Shown in pieces: positions 34,566 to 41,891 of a stretch of DNA of 44,111 nt. Made by a program: the position numbers and the translations under genes. Source of the DNA: an uncultured delta proteobacterium. GTDB taxonomy: Bacteria > Desulfobacterota > WTBG01 > CAIYCZ01 > CAIRTM01. The notes under the pieces are model-generated. The model did not search any database. It had not been told where the DNA came from and was given only the letters and a program-made list of their open reading frames with translations. The stretch is taken from assembly GCA_903881505.1 (NCBI GenBank), contig CAIRTM010000026.1:1-44111 (forward strand). The letters are read 5' to 3'. Each line of letters opens with the position of its first letter. Position 1 is the first letter of the stretch.

Positions 34566-35048
34566 TCACGGCCGGCGCAACAGGCGGCGAATGCGCCCGG
34601 CAAGGCGGTTAGCAGCGTGGCCGCGGGGCAGCGAGGGAAAATACGCCTTCTGCCTGATGCCCATTTTACGCAGCTCCTGCAGGATAGCCCTGTTGCTCGG
34701 GTCAGCCTTCAGGCCGGAGACAAAGGCTGCATGGGCCTTGCGCCGCCCCCCCCGCAATAAATGCGCTTTCCCGAGATTGCAGTATAAAAGCGCATCGTAG
34801 CAGCCGGCTTTCAAGGCTCTCTCGCACAGTTCGAGCGCCTCGCGGGATCCCCTGTCGGCCATTGTCATACACAGGCCGAGATATGACAGGCAGAACGGGT
34901 CATCGGGTTGCAATTCAAGGGCACGCCTCAAAACGTGCGCCGCCATATTCGGTTCCCGGCGCTGCAGATACACGAGGGCCTCTTTCAAAAGCCTTGCATG
35001 CGCTGCAGCGTCCGGCGACGCCGATGCCTGATCGTCTTCACGGCGCAT
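34566..35048 (-). CDS. Small TPR protein
   Basis: A 160-residue cytoplasmic protein without signal peptide. It has about three tetratricopeptide repeats (about 18-135): A-x-H-V-L-R-R-A-L-E-L-Q-P-D-D, then SYLGLCM, and L-Y-C-N-L-G-K-A-H-L-L-R-G-G with SGLKADPSN. The C-terminus is strongly basic (about 15 Arg/Lys in the last 45 residues). TPR proteins act as binding scaffolds; the partner is unknown. AGGAGA seven bases upstream supports the start, and an excellent promoter (35084-35112) lies just before. It is divergent from the HD-GYP-type gene. Confidence 0.82.
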   Translation of the reverse strand: MRREDDQASASPDAAAHARLLKEALVYLQRREPNMAAHVLRRALELQPDDPFCLSYLGLCMTMADRGSREALELCERALKAGCYDALLYCNLGKAHLLRGGRRKAHAAFVSGLKADPSNRAILQELRKMGIRQKAYFPSLPRGHAANRLAGRIRRLLRRP

Positions 35049-35083
35049 AGCCGATTCTCCTGCGCTACAACAATCATATCTGC

Positions 35084-35112
35084 ACTATAGACAGAGAGTC
35101 ATCGCGTGTCAA
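35084..35112 (-). promoter_or_regulatory. Near-consensus promoter of the TPR gene
   Basis: On the minus strand TTGACA (35107-35112) and TATAGT (35084-35089) are separated by 17 bases, giving a leader of about 30 bases before the ATG. Confidence 0.85.
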
Positions 35113-35168
35113 GGCGGGTGCGCGGCTCGCTGCGGAGTACGCTTCCACGGCACCCTGCGAAATACTGC

Positions 35169-35197
35169 TTGACACACCCTGACGCCTTACCTATAGT
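35169..35197 (+). promoter_or_regulatory. Near-consensus promoter of the HD-GYP-type gene
   Basis: TTGACA (35169-35174) and TATAGT (35192-35197) are separated by 17 bases. The start near 35204 leaves a leader of about 70 bases. It faces away from the TPR promoter, with 56 bases between the two -35 boxes. Confidence 0.85.
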
Positions 35198-35274
35198 GGT
35201 TGGCAACAAAACCATTTCAATACAGCAGGTTCGCAGTATCCCTGTAAACTTCAGCACGCTGGGGCCGGGCACGC

Positions 35275-36210
35275 ATGAAGGCACTGATACTCAACTATCC
35301 TGTCAGAACGCTGGACGGCATCGAGCTGTTCGCGGCAGGTTCAGAGCTCTCTGAAGAAACCATCCAGGAAGCCCGGAAGCAGCATCCCCCGGGGAAGCGC
35401 GAATATTGCTACCTTTTAAAGCACGGCTCCGTGTTCAACGACATGCTGGACCTGATGGCCCAGCCCACCTACAGCGCCATCTATGCCGGCCCCACGGACC
35501 GCGATACAATCCTGGCCCTGTTGAAAAACTGCCGGGTCCAGCCCATCGTGCTTGCATCGCTGGACTATTTCCGCAGGAAAGACCTCTACACCTATCGCCA
35601 TGCGCTTATGGTATTCGCTCTCTCGATTATGCTCGCGCGCCATCTTGCCCTGCCCGGCCTTGACCTCGAGCAGGAAATCATCGCTGCCGGCCCGACACAC
35701 GACCTGGGGAAGACCTGCATACCGCTATCGATACTGACCAAAAGCACGGCACTTACCCTAAGCGATCGCAGGTATCTTGAACATCATACAGCCGCTGGCT
35801 TCGCGCTGCTGGCCTGGTACAGCGGCGACATGCATGCCCCCGCCGCACGCATAGCCCGAGACCACCATGAGCGCTTCGATGGATCGGGATATCCCTCGGG
35901 GATACACCTGCGGGATGTGCTTGTGGAGATTATTGCGGTCTGCGACATATACGATGCGCTTGTTTCGCTCCGGCCCTATCGCTTGACTTCATTCGACAAT
36001 CGCACGGCTCTCGAGGAGCTTACGGAACTTGCAGACAGCAACGCGCTGCGCAGGGAGATCGTTCAATCGCTGGTAGCCCTCAACCGCCGCAGCCGGCCAA
36101 GCGCGCAGGCATGCGTCGTATCACTGGAGCGCAGGGGAACGCCGCCCGCCGACAACCTGTACGGGGTCACGGTTCCCGAGCCTGACGCACCGCCCCCCCA
36201 TAAATCCTGA
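35275..36210 (+). CDS. HD-GYP-type domain protein (possible cyclic-di-GMP phosphodiesterase)
   Basis: A 311-residue soluble protein with a poorly conserved N-terminal region (about 1-95) and an HD-GYP domain (about 100-270). The metal ligands can be traced: His109 (YRHALMV), His142-Asp143 (HDLGK), His170/His171 (LEHHTAAGF), His197-His198 (DHHERFDGSGYP) and Asp224 (CDIYDAL). The GYP triplet (205-207) is intact, so the domain is likely to be active on cyclic dinucleotides. The N-terminal part has the place of the region found before HD-GYP in YajQ/PilZ-linked proteins but is not recognised. The ribosome site is weak. The promoter is strong. Confidence 0.85.
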   Translation: MKALILNYPVRTLDGIELFAAGSELSEETIQEARKQHPPGKREYCYLLKHGSVFNDMLDLMAQPTYSAIYAGPTDRDTILALLKNCRVQPIVLASLDYFRRKDLYTYRHALMVFALSIMLARHLALPGLDLEQEIIAAGPTHDLGKTCIPLSILTKSTALTLSDRRYLEHHTAAGFALLAWYSGDMHAPAARIARDHHERFDGSGYPSGIHLRDVLVEIIAVCDIYDALVSLRPYRLTSFDNRTALEELTELADSNALRREIVQSLVALNRRSRPSAQACVVSLERRGTPPADNLYGVTVPEPDAPPPHKS

Positions 36211-36241
36211 CAAGCACCCGCAGCCTGGGCAACCGAAGCAT

Positions 36242-36919
36242 CTACCGTATTACCTCTTTGAAAATCCTGGTGGCCCTGTCCATGCCGATAAAGCGTCCCA
36301 GCATTTTACGCGAGCCGTCCTTTTCACTCAACTGATCGCAGTAGTGAAGGCTGGCAGCAGCCGCCCGCTGCGCATACTCGGGATCGGCGGCAGGGGCTGC
36401 CTCGTCGAGCAGGCCGAGATAGCAGCGCAGGACATCGAGCGCGCAGGCAAAGGCCTTCTCAAGCAGGCCGTTGTCTGCCATGGCATATATGCTGCAGTCG
36501 TGCAGGTACGGCTGCATCCACTCTTTGGGCTTTGCCGGCGGCCCGATCGCATACCCGGCAACCACCGGCCGCAGCCGCTCAACGTAGCGCTGAAGATACT
36601 GCCGATCGGTAAACAGCGGAATGAAATTCATATAAATAAACGATTTTTTCTTCATGCAGGAGAAGTCAATCGCCAGCAGCGGCATGTCATAGCAGCTCTC
36701 CGGATATATCTCCAGAGCGAGGATTTCAAGGCGCGGCAGCTTGACGCTTGAGCGCATGACATTGACTTTGCGCACCTTGGGCGCGCGCCAGTTGTCAAGC
36801 CGCAGCGTCATGAAACCCAGCGGCAGCCGGATGTGGCGCAGATCCTCGGGAACGAATGTCGGCTCGAGAGGATAGCGTTCCCGGATCATGGCAAGCATTG
36901 CGTCTTTCAGATGGTCCAT
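36242..36919 (-). CDS. Ferredoxin-dependent bilin reductase-like protein (PcyA/HY2 family)
   Basis: A 225-residue protein that can be aligned by eye along most of its length with phycocyanobilin:ferredoxin oxidoreductase. Matching segments are PLEPTFVPEDL (17-27), a V-RK-V strand, EILALEIYPESCYDMPLLAIDF (65-86), W-x3-Y-x3-CSIY (134-145), and LHYCDQLSEKDGSRKML (191-207). Asp85 falls on PcyA Asp105 and Asp201 on Asp220, while positions of PcyA His88 and Glu76 are Ala and Met. The family reduces biliverdin to phytobilins with ferredoxin or flavodoxin electrons. AGGAGG supports the start. It follows the flavoprotein gene by 56 bases. The substrate here is unknown. Confidence 0.78.
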   Translation of the reverse strand: MDHLKDAMLAMIRERYPLEPTFVPEDLRHIRLPLGFMTLRLDNWRAPKVRKVNVMRSSVKLPRLEILALEIYPESCYDMPLLAIDFSCMKKKSFIYMNFIPLFTDRQYLQRYVERLRPVVAGYAIGPPAKPKEWMQPYLHDCSIYAMADNGLLEKAFACALDVLRCYLGLLDEAAPAADPEYAQRAAAASLHYCDQLSEKDGSRKMLGRFIGMDRATRIFKEVIR

Positions 36920-36975
36920 CCGTTCCTCCTGTGTCTGTCACTCCACAACGGAGCACTCATGCTGCCCCGGTGCGC

Positions 36976-37593
36976 TCAGCGCATACCGGTCATGGTGACG
37001 AGGTTCATGCCAAGCTGGAAGGCTTTCTCAAGGTCATCGGACTTGGCGCGTACATCCTGCGGCCCCATGTTGCCGCGGCTGATAACGTCGCCCACACGCC
37101 GGATGCCCAGGTCAATCAGGTTGCGTTCAAGCACCTCATGCACCAGCGCGGATGAGAACACCGGATCGCCCTGGCTGATGACAATGGCGGCCCTGCGCCC
37201 GCTGAGCCTCGAGGTAAAACCGCCGCCGGTAATGCGGCCTTCCGCATCCGTGTCCGGCACAAACTCCATCAGGGGCAGCAGGCGCGAAAAAAAGGTGAGC
37301 AGCGGCGAGCTCACGGTGCGCATATGATTGGGCGTGCCGAAAATAAAAGCGTCGCAGGCAACCATGCGCTCGAGGATGCCGGGCATGTCATCGGGAAGCG
37401 GGCAGGCTTTGGTTCCCGGCGGCGGGAACGTGCAGGTCAGGCACCCAGTGCAGTAGCCGATGCTGTGTTCGGTAACGAACAGCGTGTCCAGCTCGACAGC
37501 GGTTTTGCTTGCGGCCCCCCGGGCAACGCGGTCGACCAGGAAATCGGTGTTGCCGCCCCTGCGGGGGCTGCCGATGACTGCCATGATTTTCAT
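36976..37593 (-). CDS. Flavodoxin-like NAD(P)H-dependent FMN reductase / iron-sulfur flavoprotein-like
   Basis: A 205-residue redox protein. The N-terminal IGSPRRGGNTDFL is the FMN phosphate-binding loop of the NADPH-dependent FMN reductase/flavodoxin fold, and FGTPNHMRTVSSPL binds the isoalloxazine region. A cysteine cluster C-x2-C-x2-C-x10-C (about 48-64, YCTGCLTC...ACPL) resembles that of archaeal-type iron-sulfur flavoproteins, which bind a 4Fe-4S cluster. It is the first gene of a two-gene unit with the bilin-reductase-like gene and could supply its electrons; this is inference from context. GGAGCG precedes the ATG, and a promoter is at 37714-37742. Confidence 0.85.
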   Translation of the reverse strand: MKIMAVIGSPRRGGNTDFLVDRVARGAASKTAVELDTLFVTEHSIGYCTGCLTCTFPPPGTKACPLPDDMPGILERMVACDAFIFGTPNHMRTVSSPLLTFFSRLLPLMEFVPDTDAEGRITGGGFTSRLSGRRAAIVISQGDPVFSSALVHEVLERNLIDLGIRRVGDVISRGNMGPQDVRAKSDDLEKAFQLGMNLVTMTGMR

Positions 37594-37641
37594 ACGCAGC
37601 GCTCCATCACACTACCGGCATCATGCTGCAAGCCTGAAAAC

Positions 37642-37670
37642 TTCCGGCGGCGCCGGCTGCTCTGCCGGAA
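37642..37670 (-). promoter_or_regulatory. Leader hairpin of the flavoprotein/bilin reductase operon
   Basis: In the 5' leader a 7-bp stem (TTCCGGC 37642-37648 with GCCGGAA 37664-37670) is followed on the minus strand by GTTTT. It could be a weak attenuator or simply a stable leader structure. Confidence 0.3.
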
Positions 37671-37713
37671 AAGCACAAACGCCGCAACCCTGCAGGGGCG
37701 TACTTGCAGACAC

Positions 37714-37742
37714 ATTGTACTGCGCGTCCGCCGCAGCCGCAA
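37714..37742 (-). promoter_or_regulatory. Probable promoter of the flavoprotein/bilin reductase operon
   Basis: On the minus strand TTGCGG (37737-37742) and TACAAT (37714-37719) are separated by 17 bases, giving a leader of about 115 bases before ATG 37593. This separates the operon from the upstream DUF1302 gene. Confidence 0.55.
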
Positions 37743-37845
37743 TCTATTTTATGGCATCCGCCGCGACAGCGCCAGCGAATCAGGCCGGTTCCTGAGCGCT
37801 TCGTGACTGCAGCGGTTCCCACTCATGAGGGGATTCAGCCATGTC

Positions 37846-39429
37846 TTAAAATTCATATGTATATTCAAAGGTCCAGAAATCCTTGTGGTTCAAATTCGCC
37901 GGGCTGTCACCCAGCCCGAAATAATCGAGATAGCGAACCATGAACGTATGCTTGAACTGCGGCTTGAACCCCAGCGCCGGCGCCCAGTAGCCCCCGGCCT
38001 CGTTGGTATAGTATACCCCGTAAAAACCGGGCAGAATGCGGCCGTTCCACAGTTCGTAGCCCAGTTCCTCCGTAATGACCGTCCAGTGATGCCGTTTCGG
38101 GGCATATGTCACCCAGGGAAAATATTGATCATTGCGGCTCCTGGCAGGCATGGTTTCATAAAAAAGCTGGGTGGTCGATGCCAGGTACTTGTTGCGCGCC
38201 CATGGGGTGATGTACGGCAGGAATATTTTCGTCTGCCACGCAAGACACACCGCATACCGGTCCTGCTCGGTTATGCGCGATTGCATCATCCTGGGGTCAC
38301 CCACCGTCTCGGCAGCGGGCTTGCCGTGCTCCCAGACGGACTCCAGCCTGAAAATGCTGCCTGCCATGGCAAGCGTGGTGCCCGGAATAATGGGGATCGT
38401 GGCATCGATCGGCTTATTAAGCGTAAAGCCGAATGTTTCCATCCATGGGTAGCGGTACACGTCTTCCAGGTGCACCAATCCCAGCATCCCTGCAAATACC
38501 TCCATGCCCTTATTGGGCTTCAGCACGCCGTCGTCATTGCGATGGTGAAAACAGGACAGTGTCCAGTCAAAGCCCGCAAGAAAGCCGCGGATGCGAATGC
38601 CGAATTCAGGCTTGCTCCAGTCGTCCTGGGGCGCGTCGCGATAGAGAGCCCTGTACTGCTGATCGAAGAAGGGAAAAGGATTGGCGGCTTTCGGGTGCGA
38701 AAGATGGTAGCCTGCCGGCCACTGCCGGTTGGGCTCGAAATCCGGTATAACAAGCAGTTCATAGCTCAGGTCCATGGGCTGATCCATGGGGGTGAAAAAC
38801 AACCGGGCCATCCACAGGCCGCGCTTGATCTCGGCGAAATCGGGATAGGCAGGATTCAGGTTGCCGCGCGCGTCAACCGGGTTGATGTTGTCGACCATGC
38901 GCTCGAAACCGGTCTCCCCCCATGAAACGATCTGTTTGCCAAGGCGCACCTGGAAAAGCGGCGCGTTGAATTCAAGAAACAGCTCCCGCGAGATATCCTT
39001 GAGCTGGTGATAATAATTGAGCTGGTCGATCCCGCTTGTTCCACCGTTTGAGCCCCACTCAAGATAGTGCTTATAGCCGCTGTCAAGCCGGTGCGCGCCG
39101 TCATAAAACTGCTTCCACACGCTGTACAAATTGACTGAATATTCAGGCCCGTCATACATGTACGCCATGGCCTCCAGCTTCAGCGACGTGCGGGCGTTGA
39201 ATATGCGGTAATCGTACAGTTCGTAATCCTGGATGTCATGCGCCCGCATCAACAGCTGATTGGACCATTTACCGTGGATGACGATCCTGCCGTCATACAG
39301 ATCGATCGCTCCGGCCGTGCCTGCGAGCACGAACGCACACATGATGCATGCGCCTGCCAGTACCCACATGCAGCGATTGGCTGCAGCACGCATCATAGCA
39401 GCTGCCGGCGCCTCGTTATGACTGTCCAT
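37846..39429 (-). CDS. DUF1302 outer-membrane beta-barrel protein
   Basis: A 527-residue exported protein with a signal peptide near residues 14-41; ATG codons at residues 12 and 13 are alternative starts. The mature protein is rich in aromatic residues in alternating strands and ends in YTYEF, the C-terminal Phe of outer-membrane barrels. The LGKQIVSWGETGFERMVDNINPVD segment near residue 165 is the hallmark of DUF1302. Such proteins pair with DUF1329 and are thought to move hydrophobic compounds or lipids; here the DUF1329 gene is 7.7 kb away. Another small exported protein is divergently encoded. The actual cargo is unknown. Confidence 0.86.
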   Translation of the reverse strand: MDSHNEAPAAAMMRAAANRCMWVLAGACIMCAFVLAGTAGAIDLYDGRIVIHGKWSNQLLMRAHDIQDYELYDYRIFNARTSLKLEAMAYMYDGPEYSVNLYSVWKQFYDGAHRLDSGYKHYLEWGSNGGTSGIDQLNYYHQLKDISRELFLEFNAPLFQVRLGKQIVSWGETGFERMVDNINPVDARGNLNPAYPDFAEIKRGLWMARLFFTPMDQPMDLSYELLVIPDFEPNRQWPAGYHLSHPKAANPFPFFDQQYRALYRDAPQDDWSKPEFGIRIRGFLAGFDWTLSCFHHRNDDGVLKPNKGMEVFAGMLGLVHLEDVYRYPWMETFGFTLNKPIDATIPIIPGTTLAMAGSIFRLESVWEHGKPAAETVGDPRMMQSRITEQDRYAVCLAWQTKIFLPYITPWARNKYLASTTQLFYETMPARSRNDQYFPWVTYAPKRHHWTVITEELGYELWNGRILPGFYGVYYTNEAGGYWAPALGFKPQFKHTFMVRYLDYFGLGDSPANLNHKDFWTFEYTYEF

Positions 39430-39530
39430 TGCGACTATCCTGCACCGCGGACTCTATCCCTGCAATCTTTCGAGAAAGGTTTCGCAAACCATATACCATG
39501 CGAACCGGCACTTCGGCACGCGATTTTTTC

Positions 39531-39558
39531 TTGCGGCACACGTCTGACATGCTATATG
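39531..39558 (+). promoter_or_regulatory. Candidate promoter of the small exported-protein gene
   Basis: TTGCGG (39531-39536) and TATATG (39553-39558) are 16 bases apart, with a leader of about 65 bases before ATG 39631. Confidence 0.45.
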
Positions 39559-39630
39559 CTCATGTGCACATACAAACTGCGGTCCGCGCGCGCCCTGCAG
39601 GCGGCCGCACACCCGAAAAGGAGCGCCTTC

Positions 39631-40149
39631 ATGAAAAAGCCAGTGGTGACCGTCGTTCTGTTTGTATCTCTGTGCACGCTCGGCCAGCTTGCACGCCCCG
39701 CGCGGGCCGAGGCCGGCATTATCACGAGCATCGTCATGTATGTTCCCAACCGCGTATTTGATCTCGTGGATATTTTCCGTGTGCGCGTGAGGGTCGGGCC
39801 GGGCATCTCCGCGGGCGTGCGGGCCACCAGGCCGGTGTCGGCCTACCTGGGCCTGCACAGCACGATCTTTGTGGGCCTGCCCGGGCCCCGCGGCGGCAAA
39901 AAAATCCCCTGGCCCGTGGGGTTCGATGTGCGCGCCGGTGCGCAGGCAAGCATTGCCGACGCCAGCGAGGGAACGCCGTACTACGATCCGCTTGAAGTGG
40001 GACTGGAAGTGCAGCCTCTGATCGCCGGTGTCAATCTCGGCATCGGGGTTTTTGAAATCCTTGATTTCGTCACCGGTTTTGTGTTTATCGACCTGCAGGG
40101 TGACGATTTCGGGACAGACTCCGGGGAAAAGGAACCGGAACACGCATAA
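39631..40149 (+). CDS. Small exported protein of unknown function
   Basis: A 172-residue protein with a signal peptide (about 1-27, cleavage after ARA). The mature part begins with a hydrophobic NRVFDLVDIFRVRVRVGPG segment, then Gly-rich beta strands (SAGVRATRPVSAYLGLHSTIFVGLPGPRGG), and ends in an acidic tail. The alternating strands suggest a small beta-structured envelope or surface protein. I do not recognise a named family. AAGGAG eight bases before ATG 39631 decides the start; the open frame continues upstream without support. It is a single-gene unit with a strong terminator. Confidence 0.78.
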   Translation: MKKPVVTVVLFVSLCTLGQLARPARAEAGIITSIVMYVPNRVFDLVDIFRVRVRVGPGISAGVRATRPVSAYLGLHSTIFVGLPGPRGGKKIPWPVGFDVRAGAQASIADASEGTPYYDPLEVGLEVQPLIAGVNLGIGVFEILDFVTGFVFIDLQGDDFGTDSGEKEPEHA

Positions 40150-40173
40150 CAGCGGTCATGCAGAAAACAATCG

Positions 40174-40208
40174 CCGCCCCGCCGGCCCAGCGCCCGGGGC
40201 GGTTTTTT
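40174..40208. terminator. Strong terminator between convergent genes
   Basis: An 8-bp GC stem (CCGCCCCG 40174-40181 with CGGGGCGG 40195-40202) is followed by six T (40203-40208) on the plus strand, 25 bases past the small exported-protein gene. On the minus strand it lies 30 bases past the ndk stop and is followed by a weaker T-rich stretch, so it may serve both. Confidence 0.88.
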
Positions 40209-40238
40209 ATGTCCGCGTGTGCAGCCGGACTGAGGCCT

Positions 40239-40964
40239 TCATTCATTGATAAGGTATTTGGCTGCAACCGCTTCCAGGCTGCAGGAAGCCTTTCGTCCGC
40301 CGGCAAGCAGCCGCAGGGCCTCGATATCGGACACCCACGCCACGTTGCCGGGCGCCAGGAGGCAGACACTGCCCGGCTCATAGGCGGTGAACAGCTTGCC
40401 CTCTTTGTAATAATAATGCTCATCGCTGGCCCGGGACTCATAGATGCGCATGGCGGGCGGCAGATCTCCGGGCTTGAACCAGAGCTTGATTTCGCGCTCG
40501 GCGTCAGCCGGGTTGGCGGATGCGTGAATCAGGTTGTCCATGCGCTCGTCAAGCACCGTGCCCGAGGCGTCTTTCACCGGGAAAAGCGTGCCGAGAGCGC
40601 GGATGCACCCCGGCCGCTTGACGCGCGCCTCGTGCGGATTGGTCGGGCCGGCGATATCGCGTATTTTCTGAATGGCCCCGGGGCCGACATAGGCCAGGGC
40701 TATGACGCGCCGCTTCCACTCCTCATCGGGGTAATGCGAAGCGCCCATGATGTATTCAAGCAGCGATTCAAAAAACACCTTCCCGCGGTGCTCGGCATAG
40801 TGCTCTTCGGCGAGCATCCTGTGCACCCTGACGATCTTGGCGCCGGCGAACCGCAGCCCGGTATGGAATTCCGAGAGCTGCGAAAGCACATACCCGGTCA
40901 GTGAATGCCTGAGCGCGTCAGGCTTGATGAGCACCAGTGTCTGTTCAAAATCTTTTGTGTCCAT
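40239..40964 (-). CDS. ndk: Nucleoside diphosphate kinase-like protein, enlarged
   Basis: Transfers the gamma-phosphate from ATP to NDPs through a phosphohistidine. The usual length is about 140 residues; this protein has 241. Core motifs are present: TLVLIKPDALRH (9-20), GPTNPHEA (106-113) and DNLIHAS with His147 as the phosphorylated residue. Differences are an insert with YPDEEWKRR (79-87), about 15 extra residues before NLIHAS, and a C-terminal extension of about 75 residues (YYYKEGKLFTAYEPG...). Activity is likely but not certain. AGGAGG lies about 11 bases before the ATG. A terminator-like hairpin precedes it in the leader. Confidence 0.82.
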   Translation of the reverse strand: MDTKDFEQTLVLIKPDALRHSLTGYVLSQLSEFHTGLRFAGAKIVRVHRMLAEEHYAEHRGKVFFESLLEYIMGASHYPDEEWKRRVIALAYVGPGAIQKIRDIAGPTNPHEARVKRPGCIRALGTLFPVKDASGTVLDERMDNLIHASANPADAEREIKLWFKPGDLPPAMRIYESRASDEHYYYKEGKLFTAYEPGSVCLLAPGNVAWVSDIEALRLLAGGRKASCSLEAVAAKYLINE

Positions 40965-41021
40965 GCTGAAACAGCCTCCTTCATTACACGCTGAAATATG
41001 CGGTCTTTATCGGGCCCGCAT

Positions 41022-41055
41022 AAAAAATACGGGGCCGGCTCAACAGTGCCGGCCC
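41022..41055 (-). promoter_or_regulatory. Terminator-like hairpin in the ndk leader (possible attenuator)
   Basis: On the minus strand a perfect 8-bp stem (GGGCCGGC 41032-41039 with GCCGGCCC 41048-41055) is followed within three bases by six T (41022-41027). A second small stem (ATGCGG/CCGCAT, about 41003-41025) overlaps the T tract. No minus-strand gene lies upstream that would need a terminator, so it probably belongs to the ndk leader. Confidence 0.5.
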
Positions 41056-41153
41056 TGCCTGCAGCAGGCCCTTACGGCCGAACTACGGGGGACATTCTAC
41101 CACGCTTTCATTTTTTATACAATTGCCTGCATGGCCCGAAAACATGAAAAGGC

Positions 41154-41183
41154 TTGCCAAAAAGCAGGTATTGCTGATAGTAT
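41154..41183 (+). promoter_or_regulatory. Candidate promoter of adk
   Basis: TTGCCA (41154-41159) and TAGTAT (41178-41183) are separated by 18 bases, with a leader of about 38 bases that contains AAGGAGG just before ATG 41229. Confidence 0.5.
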
Positions 41184-41228
41184 TGCAATTTTATATGTGC
41201 ACTGTTCTTATTTCAAAAAGGAGGTAGT

Positions 41229-41876
41229 ATGCGAATCATCCTGTTAGGCCCCCCCGGCGCCGGCAAAGGAACCGTGGCCAACCGTCTCAAAGCCACCGAC
41301 GGCTCCGTGCATATCTCAACGGGCGACATCCTGCGCAATAACGTCAAGGCCGGCACCGACCTGGGCAAAAAAGCCAAAGAGTACATGGACAAGGGCGAAC
41401 TGGTGCCCGATCAGCTGATCATGGACATGATGGAAGTGCGCCTGCAGGAAGCCGACTGCGCCAAGGGCTTCATGCTCGACGGATTCCCCCGCACTATTCC
41501 CCAGGCCGACGCGCTGGGCAAACTGCTGACCAAGATCGGCATCAAGCTCGACGCGGCCGTCAATCTCGACATGCCCCGCGAAGTGGTGCTCGACCGGCTC
41601 ACGACGCGCAGAACCTGCAATAATTCTGCATGCCAGACGATTTACAATGTAAAGACCAACCCGCCAAAGAAGGAAGGCGTGTGCGACAAGTGCGGCAGCC
41701 CGGTCATCCAGAGAAGCGACGAGACCGAAGAGGCAATTCTCAACCGCCTCGATGTCTACAACAGGCAGACCGCTCCCCTGATCGAGTATTACGCCGACCG
41801 CGGCATGCTCAAGACCGCAACCAAGCTTGACCTGAACGAGCTCGTCGCGGAGATTATTGCCAAGCTGAAAAATTAG
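41229..41876 (+). CDS. adk: Adenylate kinase, zinc-type lid
   Basis: Interconverts ATP + AMP and 2 ADP in the cytoplasm. The 215-residue protein has the P-loop GPPGAGKGT (7-15), STGDILR for AMP binding, DGFPRT (84-89) and the Arg pair in the lid. The lid carries four cysteines as C-x4-C-x16-C-x2-C (CNNSAC...CDKC), the structural zinc site also found in Gram-positive enzymes but absent from E. coli Adk. AAGGAGG five bases upstream is the strongest ribosome site in the window. uvrC follows after 15 bases. Confidence 0.97.
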   Translation: MRIILLGPPGAGKGTVANRLKATDGSVHISTGDILRNNVKAGTDLGKKAKEYMDKGELVPDQLIMDMMEVRLQEADCAKGFMLDGFPRTIPQADALGKLLTKIGIKLDAAVNLDMPREVVLDRLTTRRTCNNSACQTIYNVKTNPPKKEGVCDKCGSPVIQRSDETEEAILNRLDVYNRQTAPLIEYYADRGMLKTATKLDLNELVAEIIAKLKN

Positions 41877-41891
41877 GTGTAGGCTTCGGCC

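Noticed and set aside
34389-34760. 123-codon plus-strand frame overlapping the end of the TPR gene
   Set aside because: It overlaps the TPR gene on the other strand, has no ribosome site and has a low-complexity composition.
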